Part shown: positions 1 to 10,038 of the stretch, one piece after another
Position numbering within the stretch: position 1 is the first letter of the stretch
Layout of the letters: each line of letters begins with the position of its first letter
Origin: Paracidovorax wautersii
GTDB taxonomy: Bacteria; Pseudomonadota; Gammaproteobacteria; Burkholderiales; Burkholderiaceae_C
DNA length: 64,000 nucleotides
Assembly (NCBI RefSeq): GCF_031453675.1
Contig: NZ_JAVIZX010000001.1
Span: forward strand, 2,192,001-2,256,000
Reading direction: 5' to 3'
Program-made: the position numbers and the translations under genes
The notes under the pieces: model-generated
What the model was told of the DNA's origin: nothing
Seen by the model: the letters and a program-made list of their open reading frames with translations, nothing else
The model's database searches: none

Positions 1-1385
1 CGCCAACTGGGCAGGGCCAGAGAGGCCAATAAAAGCACGCCCAGCAGCAGTACCCCCCTTTCGGACCATTGATGGTTTATCCCGAGCCACTGTTGCCCCC
101 GCCGCAGGGCCTGTAGGCAACTCGCCGCTGCCAGAAGAGCCAGCACCGGAAAGGCTGGCATGAGATAGCGGGGATACCGTGAGCTCAAGGCCCAAACTGC
201 CACCATGTAGGTGGCGGCAAGGCAAGCGCGGCGCACCGTCCGCTGGTTTCGTAGTGCAGGCCACAGCAATACAGTGAGAGCCGGCCAGAGTGTCCAATGC
301 GGCCATCCTACGTTGCGACGGAGATCTTCGAATTGCCATTGATAGTCTCGCAGGTTCCAGTCGGAGAATCCAAACAGTCGCCCTCCCATCGGATTGAACG
401 GGTCGCCGGTCATCACTGCATTGCGTGCGTACCAATATAGGCAGGGAAGGCATAGGAAAAAGGCTGCACCTATCCACGTAGATGGACGTCGGTCGTGCCA
501 GGCCAGAACGAGTGCGAAGAAAGGCAAGAGCATCAGCACTTGGTACTTGGCGCCCGCTGCGACGCCCAGTAGGAAGGCACATGCAAAGGCCCAGCGGCGT
601 TCGCGGGAGGCGACGTTTTCCCCGCTGGAGAGCCATTCCTGCATTGCCGCACAGGCGGCTAAAGTGAACATCGCAACCCCCATGTCCACATAAGCCGAAC
701 TGTAGAGCGGGCGGGTCAAGAAGATCCAGACCAACGCGGCCAGGGCCGACGCCGCTGGATCTTGAAGATGATGCAGGCCCAGTCGATAAATGAGCCAGGC
801 CGTAATGCCGCCGGCTGCGGCATGCAGCAGATGCGGCAGCACGTCGTTGCCCAGGGTCAGTGCTGCGGCGTAGAGCAGATCGAAGTTATAGGGGAACCAG
901 GGGTAGCGCAGCCATTCGTTGACTTGGAGTGTGCCGCTCAGCGCCCACTCGCGCGCATGTGGCAAGTGGTACATGAGTTCGTCCCACGCGAGCGGTGGCC
1001 CCAGTGGAACGACTGCCAGCGGTAGGGCGTACACCATCACTAGCGCCGGAAAGAGCCAATGAGCGGTGCGGCTTATTAGATCCTGCTCAAGGCGGCAGGT
1101 ATTTGGGGACTTGGTAGTGAGCCGTGAGCGGAGCGCGGCGACCATGGACAGGCACAGGCCTGCACCCACGGTGCCCAGAACAGTCGCTGGACTCAGCCAA
1201 CCGGCCACCGCCCAGACCTGCAGGCCGCAGATCACAATACCCATCCCTACTGCTAGCGCGAGCGGTGTGTCCACGGGTTGCTTGGGCTGCCGCAGAGGCA
1301 GAACCGCCCATCCCCAGCCCCAGCAGGCGATTAAAAATGCGGCCAACTGGGCGTAGAGCGCCAGCGCGAACAGGAGGTTTTGCAT
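1..1385 (-). CDS. GT39/ArnT-like membrane glycosyltransferase, partial (3' end beyond window)
   Basis: An uninterrupted frame of 461 codons runs from an ATG at 1385 to the window edge; the end of the protein lies outside. The translation is very hydrophobic with many predicted membrane segments. After the first two helices comes a periplasmic-loop signature, AWDELMYHLPHAREW, which resembles the acidic catalytic loop of GT-C glycosyltransferases of the dolichyl-phosphate-mannose mannosyltransferase (PMT/ArnT, GT39) group. Such enzymes move a sugar from a polyprenyl-phosphate donor to protein, lipid A or glycan on the outer face of the inner membrane; the acceptor here cannot be told. It starts 12 bases after the prfC stop on the same strand, with no clear ribosome binding site. 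Codon use (TTA, ATA, AGG, CTA) is less GC-biased than in its neighbours, hinting at transfer. Confidence 0.75.
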   Translation of the reverse strand, partial: MQNLLFALALYAQLAAFLIACWGWGWAVLPLRQPKQPVDTPLALAVGMGIVICGLQVWAVAGWLSPATVLGTVGAGLCLSMVAALRSRLTTKSPNTCRLEQDLISRTAHWLFPALVMVYALPLAVVPLGPPLAWDELMYHLPHAREWALSGTLQVNEWLRYPWFPYNFDLLYAAALTLGNDVLPHLLHAAAGGITAWLIYRLGLHHLQDPAASALAALVWIFLTRPLYSSAYVDMGVAMFTLAACAAMQEWLSSGENVASRERRWAFACAFLLGVAAGAKYQVLMLLPFFALVLAWHDRRPSTWIGAAFFLCLPCLYWYARNAVMTGDPFNPMGGRLFGFSDWNLRDYQWQFEDLRRNVGWPHWTLWPALTVLLWPALRNQRTVRRACLAATYMVAVWALSSRYPRYLMPAFPVLALLAAASCLQALRRGQQWLGINHQWSERGVLLLGVLLLASLALPSW

Positions 1386-1397
1386 GAAGTACTTACG

Positions 1398-3028
<1,631 letters not shown>

Positions 3029-3173
3029 GGGAGTGCTCGGGAAGTGCGTCGAAAGCGCCCCGAAGGCTGCGGCCGCGCGGGCCTGCGCCCTGGAGGCCGG
3101 AACCCGCGATTTTAACGGGCCGGGTGCGGCGCACTCCGTCTATCGGGATCGCCTGTGGCGCCCGCGCGATGCA

Positions 3174-3204
3174 TTGGACAGCCGCGCGGCGCGGCGCGGA
3201 CAAT
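3174..3204 (+). promoter_or_regulatory. Possible promoter for the YnfM-like MFS gene
   Basis: A TTGGAC box (3174-3179) and a GACAAT box (3199-3204) are spaced 19 bp apart, upstream of the MFS gene start at 3240 and its GGGGGAGGGG ribosome binding site. The spacing is long and the match imperfect, so this is a weak prediction. Confidence 0.3.
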
Positions 3205-3239
3205 CGCGGCACAACAACCATCGGGGGAGGGGAGACGCC

Positions 3240-4478
3240 ATGGCAACGACCACACCGGCCGCCGACGCGGCCCTGCCGGACGGCGCGCGCACAGGCACGC
3301 CGGCCTACCGGCGCATCAGCCTGGCACTGTTCCTGGCAGGCTTCGCCACCTTTTCGCTGCTCTACAGCGTGCAGCCGCTGCTACCGGAGTTCGCCCGGCA
3401 TTTTGGCGTTGGCGCCGGGCAGAGCGCCCTGGCGCTGTCGCTCAGCACAGGGTTGCTGGCGGTCTCCATTCTGTTTGCGGGCGCGCTGTCGCAGTCCGTC
3501 GGGCGGCGCTGGCTGATGTTCGCGTCCATGGCGCTGGCCGCCGCCTGCAATCTGGCGGCGGCACTGGCGCCGCAGTGGCACCTGCTGCTGTTCGCCCGCG
3601 CCGTCGAGGGCGTGGTGCTGGGCGGGGTGCCCGCCGTGGCAATGGCTTATCTGTCGGAGGAGATCGATGCGCGCGGCCTGGGCTTTGCCATGGGCCTGTA
3701 CGTGGGGGGCACGGCCTTCGGCGGCATGTCCGGGCGCGTGATCATGGGCGTGCTGACCGATGCCTACGGCTGGCGCACGGCGCTGGCGGCCCTCAGCGTG
3801 CTGGGGCTGGTGGTGGCCTTGGGCTTCCTGCTGCTATTGCCGCCGTCGCGCCGCTTCGTGCGCACGGCCGGCACGGGCGCGGCCCAGCACGTGCGCATCT
3901 GGCGCGACCACCTGCGCGATCCGTCGCTGCCCCTGCTGTTCGCGGCCGGCTGCCTGCTGGTGGGCGCGCTGGTGGCGGTGTTCAACACCATCGGCTTTCG
4001 GCTGTCGGGCCCCGGCTTCGGGCTGGGGCAGAGCGAGATCGGCCTGGTCTTCACCGCCTACCTGCTGGGCATGGGCGTGTCGCCCGTGGCCGGCGGCCTG
4101 GCGGACCGCCTGGGCCGCGGCCCGGTGCTGTTGACCGGCGTGCTCATGATGGCGGCGGGCGTGGTGATGACGCTGTCCAGCCACCTGGGCTGGGTGATCG
4201 CCGGCATCTGCGTGCTCACGCTGGGGTTCTTCGGCTCGCATGCGGTCTGCAGCGGCTGGGTGGGGGCCGTGGCCCGGCACTCCAAGGGCCATGCGTCGTC
4301 GCTGTACCTGCTCATCTATTACCTGGGCGCGAGCGTGCTGGGTGTGGTGGCCGGCGGGTTCTGGGAGTTCGGCCAGTGGCCGGCCGTGGCGGCCTTCTGC
4401 CTGGCCCTGCTGGCCGGCGCGCTGGGGCTGGCCCTGCGCCTGCGCGCCACGGCGCGGGCCGCCGCGGCGGCGCCCTGA
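3240..4478 (+). CDS. MFS transporter, YnfM-like
   Basis: A 412-residue major facilitator protein with about twelve membrane helices. The start at 3240 is preceded by a strong GGGGGAGGGG ribosome binding site; the longer open frame upstream lacks one. The N-terminal half has the helix 1 text LALFLAGFATFSLLYSVQP and a long loop after helix 6 (about residues 195-225), as in the YnfM/AraJ-type drug or sugar efflux group. The second half repeats the pattern, with GLADRLGRGPVL as the loop 8-9 motif. Substrate unknown; proton-coupled efflux of small molecules is the family expectation. It stands alone, divergent from prfC and upstream of the SAH riboswitch. Confidence 0.85.
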   Translation: MATTTPAADAALPDGARTGTPAYRRISLALFLAGFATFSLLYSVQPLLPEFARHFGVGAGQSALALSLSTGLLAVSILFAGALSQSVGRRWLMFASMALAAACNLAAALAPQWHLLLFARAVEGVVLGGVPAVAMAYLSEEIDARGLGFAMGLYVGGTAFGGMSGRVIMGVLTDAYGWRTALAALSVLGLVVALGFLLLLPPSRRFVRTAGTGAAQHVRIWRDHLRDPSLPLLFAAGCLLVGALVAVFNTIGFRLSGPGFGLGQSEIGLVFTAYLLGMGVSPVAGGLADRLGRGPVLLTGVLMMAAGVVMTLSSHLGWVIAGICVLTLGFFGSHAVCSGWVGAVARHSKGHASSLYLLIYYLGASVLGVVAGGFWEFGQWPAVAAFCLALLAGALGLALRLRATARAAAAAP

Positions 4479-4542
4479 GACGGCCATGGCCTGCGCGAGC
4501 GCATCTCCACGTCCCAAGCGGGGTTTTGTACAATCGCGGCCA

Positions 4543-4616
4543 TTCCGAGGAGCGTTGCAGCGCCCCCAGCACAGCGGGGCGTGAGGCTCGGACCAGACAA
4601 GCAACGACGCTCACCC
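4543..4616 (+). promoter_or_regulatory. SAH riboswitch upstream of ahcY
   Basis: The 5' leader of ahcY carries the conserved parts of the S-adenosylhomocysteine riboswitch: CCGAGGAGCGTTGC at 4545-4558, GAGGCTCGG at 4583-4591 pairing with the first CCGAG to form P1, and AACGACGCTCACCC at 4603-4616, which can pair with the GAGCGTTG segment. The class is known to switch on SAH recycling genes, above all ahcY, in beta- and gammaproteobacteria when SAH builds up. A TACAAT box at 4529-4534 is a likely -10 just before it. About 70 bases separate the aptamer from the ahcY start. Confidence 0.85.
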
Positions 4617-4689
4617 ACGCTATTTCCGGTGCGGTGAGTGCCTTTCCCAGAGCGTGGTTTTTCACAAACGTCCTTTGTTGGAGAAACCC

Positions 4690-6120
<1,431 letters not shown>

Positions 6121-6124
6121 GCAA

Positions 6125-6235
6125 CCCCCTGAGGCGCTGCGCGCCTTCCCCCTTCTCTCGCGCTGCGCGCGGGGAGGGGGACGCAGCCAGCGCTGCGGGG
6201 CGGCCCTTGCGCGGCTGCCGCTGGCCTAGTGTGGT
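6125..6235 (+). repeat. GC-rich REP-like repeat after ahcY (copy 1)
   Basis: Directly after the ahcY stop is a segment with several short inverted repeats: CCCCCTGAGGCGCTGCGC, then CTTCCCCCTTCTCTCG, GGGGAGGGGGACGC, then CCAGCGCTGCGGGGCGGCCC. A clearly related copy, in inverse orientation, lies at 17685-17785 next to the M23 peptidase stop. Both follow a gene end, suggesting a role in 3'-end formation or mRNA stability. Confidence 0.6.
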
Positions 6236-6256
6236 GCGGGAGTTGACGCACTGCGC

Positions 6257-6350
6257 AAAATTGATAGCTGCTTGCGCTGATGTGCAAAAGCTTTGCAATA
6301 GAAAAGTATCTGAAAATGGCTGCCAGCAAGCGCTGCCAGCTATCAAAATT
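6257..6350. repeat. Comamonadaceae palindromic repeat (copy A)
   Basis: Imperfect inverted repeat: left arm AAAATTGATAGCTGCTTGCG (from 6257), right arm GCTGCCAGCTATCAAAATT ending at 6350. It lies just before the tlyA ribosome binding site. The same arm sequences recur at 16417, 20637, 26640 and around the IS30 element. Confidence 0.7.
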
Positions 6351-6365
6351 GAATAGGAAGGCGCC

Positions 6366-7367
6366 ATGCGCGCAGATGTGTTTCTGGTGGAGCGCGGCCA
6401 TGCCACGACGCGGTCGCAGGCCCAGCGGCTGATTGCGGCGGGCGTGCAGTGGCGCCTGTCGCCCGGCATGCCGTGGACGAAGGTCGCGAAGAACGGCGAC
6501 GAGATTCCCGAGATCGCCGAAGTCGAGCTGCTCGACGCGGCCGAGGCCAAGTACCTGTCGCGGGGCGGGCTCAAGCTCGAAGGCGCGCTGCGTGCCACGG
6601 GCCTGTCCGTGGCCGGGCTGCGCTGCCTGGACGTGGGGCAGAGCACCGGCGGCTTCACCGACTGCCTGCTGCGGGCCGGCGCCGCGCAGGTGATCGGTGT
6701 GGACGTGGGCCACGGCCAGCTGCATGAGCGCCTGCGCGCCGACGTGCGCGTGGTCGGCGTCGAGGGGCTGAACGCCCGCGCCATGACGGCCGAGTCGCTG
6801 GAAGACGCCTGCGAAGAGGCGCTGTCCGAGCGCGTCGAGCGCGACGCGGAGGACAACGACACCCAGCCCGTCGCGCCCTATGCCTGGATGCGCAACGGCG
6901 GCGAGGTGGACGACGAATACGACGACAGCGACGACGCCAAGGAGCACGACGTGGAGGCCTTCAAGGCTGAGCGCGCGGCCAAGGCCCGGGCGCGTGCCGA
7001 GGGCGCGCTGCCCACGGTACGCCGCCGCCGCGCGGACCGCGAAGGCGTCGACGTCACGCCCGCGTTCGATCTGGTGACGGGCGACGTGTCGTTCATCTCG
7101 CTCACGCTGATCCTGCCCGCCGCCGCGCCGTTGCTGAAAGCGGGTGGCGATCTGCTCATGCTGGTCAAGCCGCAGTTCGAGCTGCAGCCCGGCCAGGTGG
7201 GCAAGGGCGGCATCGTGCGCGACGCGGCGCTGTACCCGGTGGTCGAGCAGCGCATCCGCGATGCCTGCGCCCAGGCTGGGCTGCAGGTCGTGGGCTGGCA
7301 TGACAGCGCCATCGACGGCGGCGACGGCAACCGCGAATTCTTCATCCACGCAAGGAAGCCGGCATGA
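6366..7367 (+). CDS. tlyA: TlyA-family rRNA 2'-O-methyltransferase with acidic insertion
   Basis: TlyA enzymes methylate ribose 2'-OH groups of 16S/23S rRNA using SAM. The 333-residue protein has an N-terminal S4 RNA-binding domain (residues 1-60, MRADVFLVERGHATTRSQAQ), the SAM motif LDVGQSTGGFTDCLL (88-102), DLVTGDVSFISLTLILP (235-251) and LVKPQFELQPGQVGKGGIVRD (266-286). Family members usually have 240-270 residues. The extra length is an insertion at about 140-230 that splits the methyltransferase fold, contains a run of Asp/Glu (VDDEYDDSDDAKEHD) and ends in a basic stretch (RRRRADR). The start at 6366 follows an AGGAAGG ribosome binding site. The stop overlaps the metF start by four bases, so the two are translationally coupled. 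Confidence 0.88.
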   Translation: MRADVFLVERGHATTRSQAQRLIAAGVQWRLSPGMPWTKVAKNGDEIPEIAEVELLDAAEAKYLSRGGLKLEGALRATGLSVAGLRCLDVGQSTGGFTDCLLRAGAAQVIGVDVGHGQLHERLRADVRVVGVEGLNARAMTAESLEDACEEALSERVERDAEDNDTQPVAPYAWMRNGGEVDDEYDDSDDAKEHDVEAFKAERAAKARARAEGALPTVRRRRADREGVDVTPAFDLVTGDVSFISLTLILPAAAPLLKAGGDLLMLVKPQFELQPGQVGKGGIVRDAALYPVVEQRIRDACAQAGLQVVGWHDSAIDGGDGNREFFIHARKPA

Positions 7368-8215
7368 GCGCGCAGCACCCCCCCGCGTTTCCCATCAGTT
7401 TCGAGTTCTTTCCGCCCAAGACGCCGGAAGGCGCCGAGAAGCTGCGCGGCATCCGCCAGCAGCTGTATGCGCGGCGGCCCGAGTTCTGCTCGGTGACCTA
7501 CGGCGCCGGCGGCTCCACGCAAGAGGGCACCTTTGCCGCCGTGCGCGAGATCCTGGCCGAGGGCGTGGACGCGGCCTCGCACTTCTCGTGCATCGGCGCC
7601 ACCCAGGGCAGCGTGCGCGAGCAGCTGGCCACGCTCAAGGCCATGGGCGTGAAGCGTCTGGTGGCCCTGCGCGGCGACCTGCCCAGCGGCTACGGCGCGG
7701 GCGGCGAGTTCCACTACGCCAGCGATCTGGTGGCCTTCATCCGCGCCGAGACGGGCGACGACTTCCACATCGAGGTCGCCGCCTACCCGGAAGTGCATCC
7801 GCAGGCCCGTTCGCCCGAGGCCGACCTGCAGGCCTTCGCGGCCAAGGTGCGTGCCGGCGCCGACTCGGCCATCACGCAGTACTTCTTCAACGCGGACGCG
7901 TACTTCCGCTTCGTGGACGACGTGCGGGCCCTGGGCCTGGACGTGCCGGTCGTGCCGGGCATCATGCCCATCCTCGGCTCGTCGCAGCTGATGCGCTTCT
8001 CCGACGCCTGCGGCGCCGAGATCCCGCGCTGGATCCGCCTGCGCCTGCAGGGCTTTGGCGACGACACGGCCAGCATCCGTGCGTTCGGCCTGGATGTGGT
8101 GGCCGGCCTGTGCGAGCAGCTGCGCGCCGGCGGCGCCCCGGCGCTGCACTTCTACACGATGAACCAGAGCGCGGCCACGCTGGGGCTGTGCGATCGCCTG
8201 GGGCTGCATGGCTGA
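7364..8215 (+). CDS. metF: Methylenetetrahydrofolate reductase
   Basis: Reduces 5,10-methylene-THF to 5-methyl-THF, the methyl donor for methionine synthesis; a FAD-containing TIM barrel. The 283-residue length fits the bacterial NAD(P)H-MTHFR. Visible family text: SFEFFPPKTPEG at the N-terminus (with the active-site Glu), EFCSVTYGAGGST, the FAD-contact LRGDLPSGYG, AYPEVHPQARSPEADL and a C-terminal HFYTMNQS. The start codon overlaps the tlyA stop (ATGA). With ahcY it forms a homocysteine-to-methionine set downstream of the SAH riboswitch, although the 245-bp repeat-filled gap after ahcY makes read-through uncertain. Confidence 0.96.
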   Translation: MSAQHPPAFPISFEFFPPKTPEGAEKLRGIRQQLYARRPEFCSVTYGAGGSTQEGTFAAVREILAEGVDAASHFSCIGATQGSVREQLATLKAMGVKRLVALRGDLPSGYGAGGEFHYASDLVAFIRAETGDDFHIEVAAYPEVHPQARSPEADLQAFAAKVRAGADSAITQYFFNADAYFRFVDDVRALGLDVPVVPGIMPILGSSQLMRFSDACGAEIPRWIRLRLQGFGDDTASIRAFGLDVVAGLCEQLRAGGAPALHFYTMNQSAATLGLCDRLGLHG

Positions 8216-8219
8216 GGGC

Positions 8220-8960
8220 ATGGCGCGCTGCGGGCGCCGCTGGCGGGGCGCCCTGGGCCTGGGCGCTGCGCTGGCCCTCGCTGCCTGCGCGCCCCTGCCC
8301 GTGGCGACGCCGGACGGCTCGGCGGCGGGCGCGGTCGCGCCCTGCGTGGCCGAGTCCGGCAGTGCCGATGCCTGCCCACCGGCCGCCGTGCGCACCCCGC
8401 CTGCGCCGGCTCAGGGCTCCGTGCGCGGCCGCCGCGCGGCACCTGCCATCGTCGCCCCGCCGCCGCCCGCTCCGGACGTGCCCGCAGCAGAAGCGCCCTC
8501 CGAGCCGGCGCGCGAAAGCGACCAGCAGGGGCTGGCCTCCTGGTACGGCCCGGGCCTGCACGGCCGCCGCACGGCGAGCGGCGAGCGGTTCGACCGCTAC
8601 GAACTCACCGCGGCACACCGCACGCTGCCCTTCGGGTCGCGCGTGTGCGTGCGCAGCGCCGTCACCGGCAAGACCGTGGTGGTGCGCATCAACGACCGCG
8701 GCCCGTTCTCGGGCGGCCGGGTGATCGACCTGAGCCAGGCGGCAGCGCAGGAGCTGGGCATGACCGGCCTGGGCATCAAGCCGGTACAGCTGTGGCTGCT
8801 GGGCGAGGACGAGGACACCTGCCCCGACGGCGTGCTGGAGAACCCCGTGATGGCCAAGGAGGCCGATGCGGCCGAAGATGCGGCCGCCAGGGCCGAGGCC
8901 GCAGCCGCCCGCAAGCCGGCCGTGCGCAAGGCCCTGCGCTCGCGCAACGCCCGCCGCTGA
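8220..8960 (+). CDS. rlpA: RlpA-like septal ring lytic transglycosylase (lipoprotein)
   Basis: Predicted outer-membrane lipoprotein of 246 residues. The signal peptide has lipobox LAAC with the lipidated Cys at 23, followed by a Pro/Ala-rich linker to about residue 100. The double-psi beta-barrel domain then starts at GLASWYGPGLHGRRTASGE, with TAAHRTLPFGSRVCV and VRINDRGPFSGGRVIDLS carrying the conserved His and Asp of RlpA glycan-cleaving enzymes. RlpA cuts denuded peptidoglycan strands at division sites. The C-terminal tail is Ala/Lys/Arg-rich; no SPOR domain is present, unlike the Pseudomonas protein. An alternative ATG at 8208 overlaps metF; 8220 is preferred for its TGAGGG upstream. Confidence 0.88.
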   Translation: MARCGRRWRGALGLGAALALAACAPLPVATPDGSAAGAVAPCVAESGSADACPPAAVRTPPAPAQGSVRGRRAAPAIVAPPPPAPDVPAAEAPSEPARESDQQGLASWYGPGLHGRRTASGERFDRYELTAAHRTLPFGSRVCVRSAVTGKTVVVRINDRGPFSGGRVIDLSQAAAQELGMTGLGIKPVQLWLLGEDEDTCPDGVLENPVMAKEADAAEDAAARAEAAAARKPAVRKALRSRNARR

Positions 8961-9005
8961 AGCGCGCCGGGGCCGCCGTGCAGGCAGCCGCTGGCGGGCG
9001 GGCTC

Positions 9006-9890
9006 TCAGCCGCCGCCCGATTCCAGACTGTGCGCGGCGTGGCGGTCCTGCTGCAGCAGTTCGGCCATCTGCGGCAGCGCGTCCTTCAGCGCGGCCTTGA
9101 GCGTGAAGGGCGGGTTGATGAGGAACATGCCGCTGGCCGGCAGGCCCGGGCGGCGCTTCTCGCCGTCGGCGGACTCCACCAGCTTGCTGTTCTTCACCGT
9201 GAGCGTGGCATGCAGCCACGACTTGCCGGCCTTGACGGCCAGGGTCTTGAGGCGGCGGGGCAGGTCGTGCGCCTCGGGGCGCGGAATGATCGGATACCAC
9301 ACGGCGTAGGTGCCGGTGGCAAAGCGCTTGAGGCTGTCGGCCACCATGTCCAGCACGCGGCCGTAGTCGCTCTTGATTTCATAGCTGGGATCGCAGAGCA
9401 CGAGCGCCCGGCGGGACGGCGGAGGCAGAAATTTCTTGACGCCTTCGAATCCGTCCTCGTGCAGCACCGCCACCTGGCGGCCGGCCTCCAACTGCGCCAC
9501 GTTGCCGGCCAGGGCCCGCATGTCGGTGGGGTGCAGCTCGAACACCTTGAGCTTGTCGTGGTCGCGCAGCAGGCGCTGTGCGATGAAGGGCGAGCCGGGG
9601 TAGACCTTGGTGCTGCTGCCCTGGTTGAAGGCGCGCACCATGTCCACGTAGTCTTGCAGAGCAGGCGTCAGCGCGGGGGCGGACAGCAGCCGCAGAATGC
9701 CGTCGCCGGCCTCGCCGCTGGTGCTGGCGTAGTCGCCGTCCAGGCGGTACAGGCCCGCGCCGGCGTGCGTGTCCAGCACGGCCAGAGCCGCGTCTTTCTG
9801 TATCAGGTGCTGCAAGGTGGCAATCAGCACCGTGTGTTTGAGCACGTCGGCGTGGTTGCCGGCGTGGAAGGCGTGGCGATAACTGAACAT
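9006..9890 (-). CDS. rlmJ: 23S rRNA (adenine-2030-N6)-methyltransferase
   Basis: Methylates A2030 of 23S rRNA with SAM (YhiR family). The 294-residue protein begins with the family-defining MFSYRHAFHAGNHADVLKH, has the SAM pocket text VLDTHAGAGLYRLD near residue 45, and the DPSYE catalytic motif (DPPYE-like, LVLCDPSYEIKSDY) near residue 165. It ends INPPFTLKAALKDALPQMAELL. The start at 9890 is fixed by this conserved N-terminus; the frame is open further upstream but shows no homology there. Convergent with rlpA. Confidence 0.94.
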   Translation of the reverse strand: MFSYRHAFHAGNHADVLKHTVLIATLQHLIQKDAALAVLDTHAGAGLYRLDGDYASTSGEAGDGILRLLSAPALTPALQDYVDMVRAFNQGSSTKVYPGSPFIAQRLLRDHDKLKVFELHPTDMRALAGNVAQLEAGRQVAVLHEDGFEGVKKFLPPPSRRALVLCDPSYEIKSDYGRVLDMVADSLKRFATGTYAVWYPIIPRPEAHDLPRRLKTLAVKAGKSWLHATLTVKNSKLVESADGEKRRPGLPASGMFLINPPFTLKAALKDALPQMAELLQQDRHAAHSLESGGG

Positions 9891-10038
9891 GGGCCAATGG
9901 TAACCAGCGCGCAGTGCTTTCCGTGCGCCCGACGGCAGACGGCGCCCCTGTGGCGCCGGTTCGCTGGGTCGGCGAACGGGGCAGCGCACCTGCGCACACC
10001 GGGTGCGCTTGGTTACCGGTGCCCGGTCAGGCCGCCGC

